A stretch of DNA of 64,000 bases from Ceraceosorus guamensis. Taxonomy: Eukaryota > Basidiomycota > Exobasidiomycetes > Ceraceosorales > Ceraceosoraceae. Location of the stretch: positions 1-64,000 of the forward strand of contig NW_020290042.1 in the NCBI RefSeq assembly GCF_003144195.1, given 5' to 3'. The notes under the pieces were generated by a model that searched no databases, had not been told where the DNA came from, and saw nothing but the letters and a program-made list of their open reading frames with translations. Both the position numbers and the translations under genes were made by a program. The stretch's first letter is position 1; the number at the start of each line of letters is the position of its first letter. This document shows positions 58,413 through 64,000 of this stretch, in pieces.

Positions 58413-59404
58413 ATGGCATCGACAGCGACCACCTCTTCACTCCCCGCTCCACCTCCTCCCAAAATCTACGCAGCGCGATCCAAAGCTCCCATAAGAAGCG
58501 TCATACCTCACAAGATTGCGCTGGCCCTATTGACACCCAACAACGTGGGCCAATTGAGAAGGTTGAACTCTGTACTTTTCCCAGTCAGATTCTCGGATGG
58601 GTGGTACAAGGATGTGTTGCACAAGGATGTGGCTGCGATTTGCAAACTTGGTGAGTAGGCGCGTGAGGCAGAGGGATAATTTGGGGGGGGACATGGGGGT
58701 GGCAGAAGGGAAAGGATCGTGGGCAAGATTCAGAGAGAGGGAGAGGAGCATGGTGGGGCCCATCGTAGCGCTTGTTGGGTCAGGTCAGGTCTGTTCAGCT
58801 CTTTGAGGACAAGAACGAGGCGTCCATTCGCTCAGCTTCTCGGCCCACCTCTTCGCGGCAAACACAAACCATCGTCTGACGTTCTCCTTCTGCTCCCCAC
58901 CAATGTCGCTTCCTAGCGCTGTTCAATGACATTCCAGTGGGCAACATCTGTTGCAGGTACGAGCGAGAGGGAGATTCAGAAGTAAAGGTGTACATCATGA
59001 CGTTGGGCGTATTGGCTCCTTACAGACGATTAGGCATCGCTTCGGAGCTTCTGAGGCATCTGCTCACCGTAGCTGGAGTAGGCACATCCGTCTCCTTGCG
59101 CGATCCAAACGCGCCTGCTCCGAAAGCTCCATCCGCGTCCACATATAGCAAAAGCAGCAACAGCAACAACACTAATGCGGCTTCCAAAAGCTCAAAGGAT
59201 TCCAAAGCAACATCGGCAAAGACGGAAGAACCGAAGAGGGAAAGCAGAACGGTGAAGAGCCTCTACCTGCACGTTCAGACTTCGAACGACGAAGCAAAGG
59301 CATTTTACGAATCCCAAGGTTTCAAGCACACCGGCACGGTGCAGGACTATTACAAGGTCGGGATCGAACCCAGGAGCGCTTGGGTATTGGAAAGAATTGC
59401 ATAA
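58413..59404 (+). CDS. NAA50: N-alpha-acetyltransferase 50 (San/Naa50)
   Basis: 241-residue GNAT-fold acetyltransferase of the NatE activity, which acetylates protein N-termini and is needed for cohesion in animals. Exons 58413-58650 and 58917-59404. Seen: LNSVLFPVRFSDGWYKDVL, FNDIPVGNICCRYE, the acetyl-CoA site with YIMTLGVLAPYRRLGIASELL (Q/RxxGxG/A type), SLYLHVQTSNDEAKAFYESQGF and a Tyr-Tyr-Lys motif near the end (DYYKVGIEPRSAWVLER). A Ser/Asn/Lys-rich insert of about 60 residues follows the acetyl-CoA helix; human NAA50 (169 residues) lacks it. The N-terminal ~25 residues are Pro/Ser-rich. Confidence 0.92.
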
Positions 59405-59632
59405 ATTCATGGCAGTGGATGACCAGGACGGTGAAGCAGAGCGACAAATTTGATTTTGTGCACGCCCCTTTCGCCTCTCTTCATGGAAGAAATGTACGAG
59501 TAACCTGTCTTCGTGTGTCGCGAAAACGAGCCCAGCGCTGGCAATCCTGTCGGACTACTTCTCAGCACGGCGCACCTTGCCCTAATACGTGGCTTGAGTG
59601 GACGCCTCCGCGCTTGGAATGTGAATTCCGTT
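59405..59632. other. Convergent spacer, NAA50 / HD protein
   Basis: 228 bases between convergent stops; no feature recognised. Confidence 0.5.
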
Positions 59633-62600
59633 TCATCTGGTATTGGTGCGCTCCATCTCGCTAGTCCAAGTGGCCGGGGTTGATGCAACATCGGTACTGT
59701 TCAGCAGATTTCGGGGCAAAGGTTGCTCGTAAGAGATGCCACGCTCATTCCACAAAGCTTCGCGTTCACGCGCGAGCTCGACAGCCCAACACCGGACAAG
59801 AGGAGAGGTAATGTAGCCTATAGATCCTTGATAAAAGGGCTGCAGATCTGCGATGCTCTCAGCTAGATCGGAACGCAAATGAGCTGATGAGTAGAGCCGT
59901 TGAAAGTCATCGCGCCACACAGCCAGCAACTCACATCGCTCATACTCGAGCGCTTGCAAGCAGAGCTCAAATCGATCCAAATCCTTGACCAACTTGGCTT
60001 CCTTGGTCGCTCGCGCTTCGTATTCTTGCCACAAGGCCATGAGACGCAAAGCAGCGGGGCTGGAACCGAGCAGATCGTGGACGAGGTACTCCATGGCCTG
60101 AGCTTCTCTCTTCGTCTTTTCGTCCTTATCGACGCCATCCAAAGGTGTGAGATCACCCACTTCCGCCTCGGCCATGTCGTGAACGAGCGCAAGCTGCACG
60201 CATTTACCGATGTCTACATCCTGTGCAGGATTCAGCATTGCCAGCACCGCCATGCGGTACATATGATCTGCGATGCTGTTTGGATGAGGTACGTCAAGGA
60301 AGAAAAAGTGAGTTGCGAACTCGCAAGACGCAACCTGCCGTGTACACTACACCGACCCACCTCTCAGGCCGGCTGATCCGGTGATGGTACCATCCAGTCC
60401 GTTTGTTGATTTTGAGACGCTCTAGACGATGCATGAACCCAAGTACTTTCGACCAGTCGCTTTCCATCTCCTCGCCAACTTCCCGCTCAGCAAAAGCGCC
60501 GTCCGCAGATACATCGAAGAGCGACAACGGGCCGGGCTTATGCGTAGGATCTGGCTGCAGTCTGATCATGGTGCTTGTGGGCTGAGGTGGCGGGACGTAA
60601 GGAGGTCTAGGCGACCTTCTGCCCAAGGGCGTGGTTGCACCAGAGACAGGAGATGAGCCCGCAGCTCCGGCTTCCGACGCTTGGCCTCGCAGATAGCGGC
60701 CTGGGTCCAGTAGTCGAGCACCTGATGGCGCACCATGCTGAATGGGCTCTTGAGAAGTTGTTGAAGCTAACGAATCCGCGTGCTGCGCTGAGCTCCGCGC
60801 TGGCGACACTTCGAAACCAGCTTTGAAGACGCTGTTGGGAAGACTGGGACTTTTACGCGCTAGTGAGTCATCGCTGGGTCGAATTGCGATGTTCTGCGCG
60901 GTGTTCCCAGCCCTCTCTGTGCCCGGCCGCACTGAAGACTGTTCGAGCTTGCCGCTCGACGGTTGTGAGCCAGACGTCTCTTGGCCGTCAGGGATGGTTG
61001 GCAATCTTGATGGCTTCTGGCGCGAAGGTGAAGTCACAACTCGGCGTTGAGCCTTGAGCAGAGACGGGGTCATCTTGCGCTCCTGGTATGGCAAGCTTGT
61101 CTTGGGCTATAGATGTAAGATGTGGTTGGTGTCAGGCCCGCACGTTGAACAACACATGACCGCTCCTGCGAAAACGCACCTCAAGATCGAAGCCTGAAGT
61201 CTCATCTTGTACGATGGTTGTAGAACCTCCGAAACGGTTGAAAGTGCTGAGGCCGGGAGGTGTGGCAATTCCTATCGGCACCGACCTCGCTAGCGCGGAC
61301 GCATCGGGCGATGCGTTAAGCGACTTCTTTTGTTCTTGATCGCGCACTGTCGTCGAATGCGAGTCGGGTAAGCTTCAGAGATGAGTGATCCTCTCTCGCC
61401 ATTCGCGACTTATTCTCACCTCTCGTCTGCCACGCAGCCCACTTGTCGTCATCTTCATCGTCTAGTTGGTACTTGCTGGTCTTTCGCTTCCGCTCCGTCG
61501 TCGACTTTCGAAGCCCGCGATGACTGGGCACGTTTGGCGCTAGCAAGCCAGAAAGTCTAGCCTCGGCCTCTCCGACCGCAACGCGGAATCCGATGGTGGT
61601 GCCTGGCGCTGCACGGGCACTCGTGTTCTCGACAGGCCGCGATGGGGCTCTTGGCAGTGACACATGTTGCGCAGAGTTGCGGGATTGCTCCACCGGGCTA
61701 GCAAGAGCATTGATGGCGCGATCTCGACTCTCTGTGCGCCTGGTCGCACTCGACGGAGGTACGACGCGACCGTCGATACGCAGCGATGCGGGATCAAAGC
61801 CGTCTCTGTTGACGTCAGAGGGATCGAATGCCGAGTCTGACGCTTGCCTACTTCCCAATGTCTGGCGGCCCCGGCTTCGTTTGCGCGCATCCATGGATGC
61901 CGAAAGAGCTGAGAAGCTGCCCGCAGCCAAGACACCTACGGACGCGGGCTCAAATCTCTCGTCGGAGCTCAATGAGCTCACACGATCACGGTCGTCCTCC
62001 GAGTCAGCGCCGTCTTCCGGAGTGCTTGATCCCATTTCCTGAGGCTCCAAGGTATCAAGCTCCAGAGCTCGCTGACCCGCGCTCTGAACCTCTCCATCAG
62101 AGCCGATTGTCCCCTCATCGTCCTCATCTTCCCTGTCCTCCTTAATGAAGTCTTCGTCGATTTCGAACAGAGCTTCTGCGGGCAACGCCAACTTGATCAG
62201 CGTCGAATAAAGGGGTGCTTGCGCTCCTTTCATTATGTTTGTGTGACTCACCACCTTGCTCGCCGCCATTTTGCAATCCAGTCGGAGCGGCACACATCGT
62301 TGCTCCAGCATTCTCTTCCTCGCCATCGCTCTCCACCTTCGTTGAGGGAACTTCCATCGTAGTTGGTGCAAAAGCGACCTTCTTTTCTGTGACAGATGAT
62401 GGGCCAGCACCCTTGCTCTCCTTGCCCTCACCTCCCATCAAACCGACGAGGGAGCCGGCTGCATCGGTTGCAATTTCGCTGTTGCGTCGGCTTCCCTTAC
62501 GAGCGGATTTGAGGGGCGATTGAGGACCTCGCCTGGCGAATTGCCCCTCTGGTGGCCTGTCGGAAGTCGAAGCTTCGGTGGTGTTAGGCAGAGCCGATGC

Positions 62601-64000
62601 CGCTCCCGGCGCAGGCTCTTGCTCAGCGCGTTGGCTTGTAGAAGATGGCGCTGTCTCTAGGCCAACGCTCGGCCTCGACTTTTGACTGATGCCTCCCAAG
62701 ACGGCCGGAGTGATGGGCACGGGCTGGGGGCTCACACTGGGAGGTTTGTTCGCTGCTCTCCGTCTGCCTCTTCCTCTCTCATCGCCCTCTGACTCCGTTC
62801 GCGCTCGTCCGCGTCCAGCCTCTTCTCGCTCGTCCTCCGTCTTGCGCTCATCCTCGCTTGTGGCGGTCGAATTTGCCGCGCTAGTTGCAGCGCTCGTGAG
62901 CGCAGAGTGATCTCCCTCTGGATACCTCTCCCGCAAGCGACGCTTCGCAGCCCACTCCTCTGTAGAATTTGAAGAGCGAGGCGGGAGATCTCTACCTCTC
63001 ATCGCGAAAGATGCTGAAAGGGCAGAGATTGAGGTAGACAAGCTGGAGTGCGTTGCTCCGGGCCCGGATGACGTCATGCTTGCGCTCGTGCCAAAGCTAC
63101 TGCCTAGTGGTCCGCGTCTGCGTTCAAACACAGAGGAGGGCAAAGTGGGCTCAAGGTCAAGATCCTCGTCGGAAAAGCTTGGCGAGTCGTCGCGCAAGCG
63201 CGTGCCATTGCTAGGGATTTCCAGGGCATTCGACTGTCCACGCTTGCCCGAACCCTGCTTGCGAGCAGTCCGAATAGTGTGAGGCAGAGATGTCTCGCCT
63301 CGTGGTGTTGCTACGTCGCTAGTACCACCGCTGGTAGAGCGCGTCATCCTTACGGGACTAGCAGCCGGTATAGGCAACGAGGCAGATCCTGCGAGCCTGC
63401 GAGCTGGTGAGCCGTTAGCGCGCGGCCCCACTTTGGATCGATCTAGCAGGGTTGTAGCCTCAGCTCTGAGGTGCTCGTGCAATTCCTCTAGCATGAAGCT
63501 CTTGGCCTGGATGAGAGCACGGATCTCTCCCTCAGCTTGTGCGTGCTGCGCCCGGATTGCGCGCTGAGCGGCTTCCTCGAGTTGTGTGACCAGGTTACTC
63601 GCAGAGCCGTTTTGCTTGCTCGCCATACTTTGCGCGAGAAGCGTCCGAGGATCTTGAGCTGGGGAAGCCGGGGCGCCACCTGAAGGCGGAGGTGGTAAGA
63701 TTCGGCTCGGCAAGGGCGGCAACGTGAAAGATAGACCGCCGCTGTTTGACAGGGTGCGTCGACTTTGTAAGGATGGCCTTGACGTGGTGGAGCTGATTCC
63801 TACTTGGCTGCCCAGTTCCACTTCGGGCGTTCTAGCATCTGCACTGGGGTTTGAGGAAGCAGTAACAGTCTCGCCACGAGTGCGAGATGCTTCGCCCACC
63901 AAAATGTTGAAAGCGGAAGAGAAAGATGGGGAGCGCTGAGCAACCAACAGCTCATCACCCATAAGCAGGCCAAATTGCAGGGTAATGATGCCGTCTCTAG
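59633..64000 (-). CDS. Large disordered protein spliced to an HD-domain (YfbR/HDDC2-like nucleotidase); partial
   Basis: Partial gene, cut by the right edge. Exons: (edge) 64000-62252, 62175-61420, 61346-61180, 61106-60361 and 60275-59633; 1340 residues from the in-frame Met at 63962. The frame is open upstream of that Met (IITLQFGLLMGDEL); TAG just inside the edge may be an acceptor. The N-terminal ~1100 residues are Ser/Arg/Pro-rich and disordered apart from a helical stretch (NLVTQLEEAAQRAIRAQHAQ) and KWAAWQTR. The last ~240 residues are a full HDDC2/YfbR-type HD domain: DWSKVLGFMHRLERLKINKR, RISRPESIADHMYRMAV, LALVHDMAEAEVGDLTPLDG. That family removes phosphate from deoxynucleoside monophosphates. 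If instead the third exon reads on, it stops at 61132 and the HD gene would be separate, starting at 61073. Confidence 0.6.

Noticed and set aside
62218-62251. 34-nt intron in the HD-fusion gene
   Set aside because: Too short; acceptor at 62176 gives a 76-nt intron in the same phase with a better branch and tract.

Overview
This window reads as nuclear DNA of a fungus, most likely a basidiomycete. The evidence is the gene content: PHO88/SND3, Bet5, Epl1, Prp3, Miro/Gem1, a DUF3684-type sacsin-like protein and a fungal GMC oxidoreductase. The genes carry many short introns, usually 50-110 nt, with GTGAGT/GTAAGT donors and YAG acceptors, plus long Ser/Ala/Pro/Gln-rich disordered segments and mono-cistronic genes in mixed orientation. 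Placement in Ustilaginomycotina (smut relatives) is a guess from style, not something the sequence proves. All splice models were built by hand by matching reading frame, splice signals and family motifs.

Layout. 1-7 kb: empty spacer, a secreted polysaccharide (chitin) deacetylase (+), a spacer, and a disordered orphan protein (+). 7-11 kb: a zinc sugar-alcohol dehydrogenase (-) divergent from a mitochondrial 3-hydroxyacyl-CoA dehydrogenase (+). 11-18.5 kb: splicing factor Prp3 (-), derlin (+), SND3/PHO88 (+) and the TRAPP subunit Bet5 (-); the last three all act at or near the ER. 19.7-24 kb: CK2 regulatory subunit beta (+) convergent with eIF2-beta (-). 25.7-31 kb: an aldehyde dehydrogenase (+) and Miro/Gem1 (+). 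31.5-41 kb: a 1867-residue sacsin-like ATPase-fold protein (-) and a GMC oxidoreductase (+). 41-53.4 kb: two tandem orphan proteins (-) and the NuA4 subunit Epl1 (-). 55.9-64 kb: Arf1 (+), NAA50 (+), and a large gene (-) that runs off the right edge. In that last gene a nucleotidase-like HD domain appears to be spliced onto a long disordered protein.

The genes are mostly housekeeping and do not form one pathway. Local themes are ER/secretory traffic (derlin, SND3, Bet5, Arf1), translation and its kinase (eIF2-beta, CK2-beta), and oxidoreductases (four genes). I saw no transposon, virus-like element, CRISPR array, rRNA or convincing tRNA.

The points most worth a second look are the HD-domain fusion, a recurring GAGTCG/ACTCGTGACT motif in spacers, a 39-nt G run inside a SND3 intron, three micro-exons (11, 15 and 20 nt), the tandem orphan pair, and a telomere-like triplet directly after the deacetylase stop codon.
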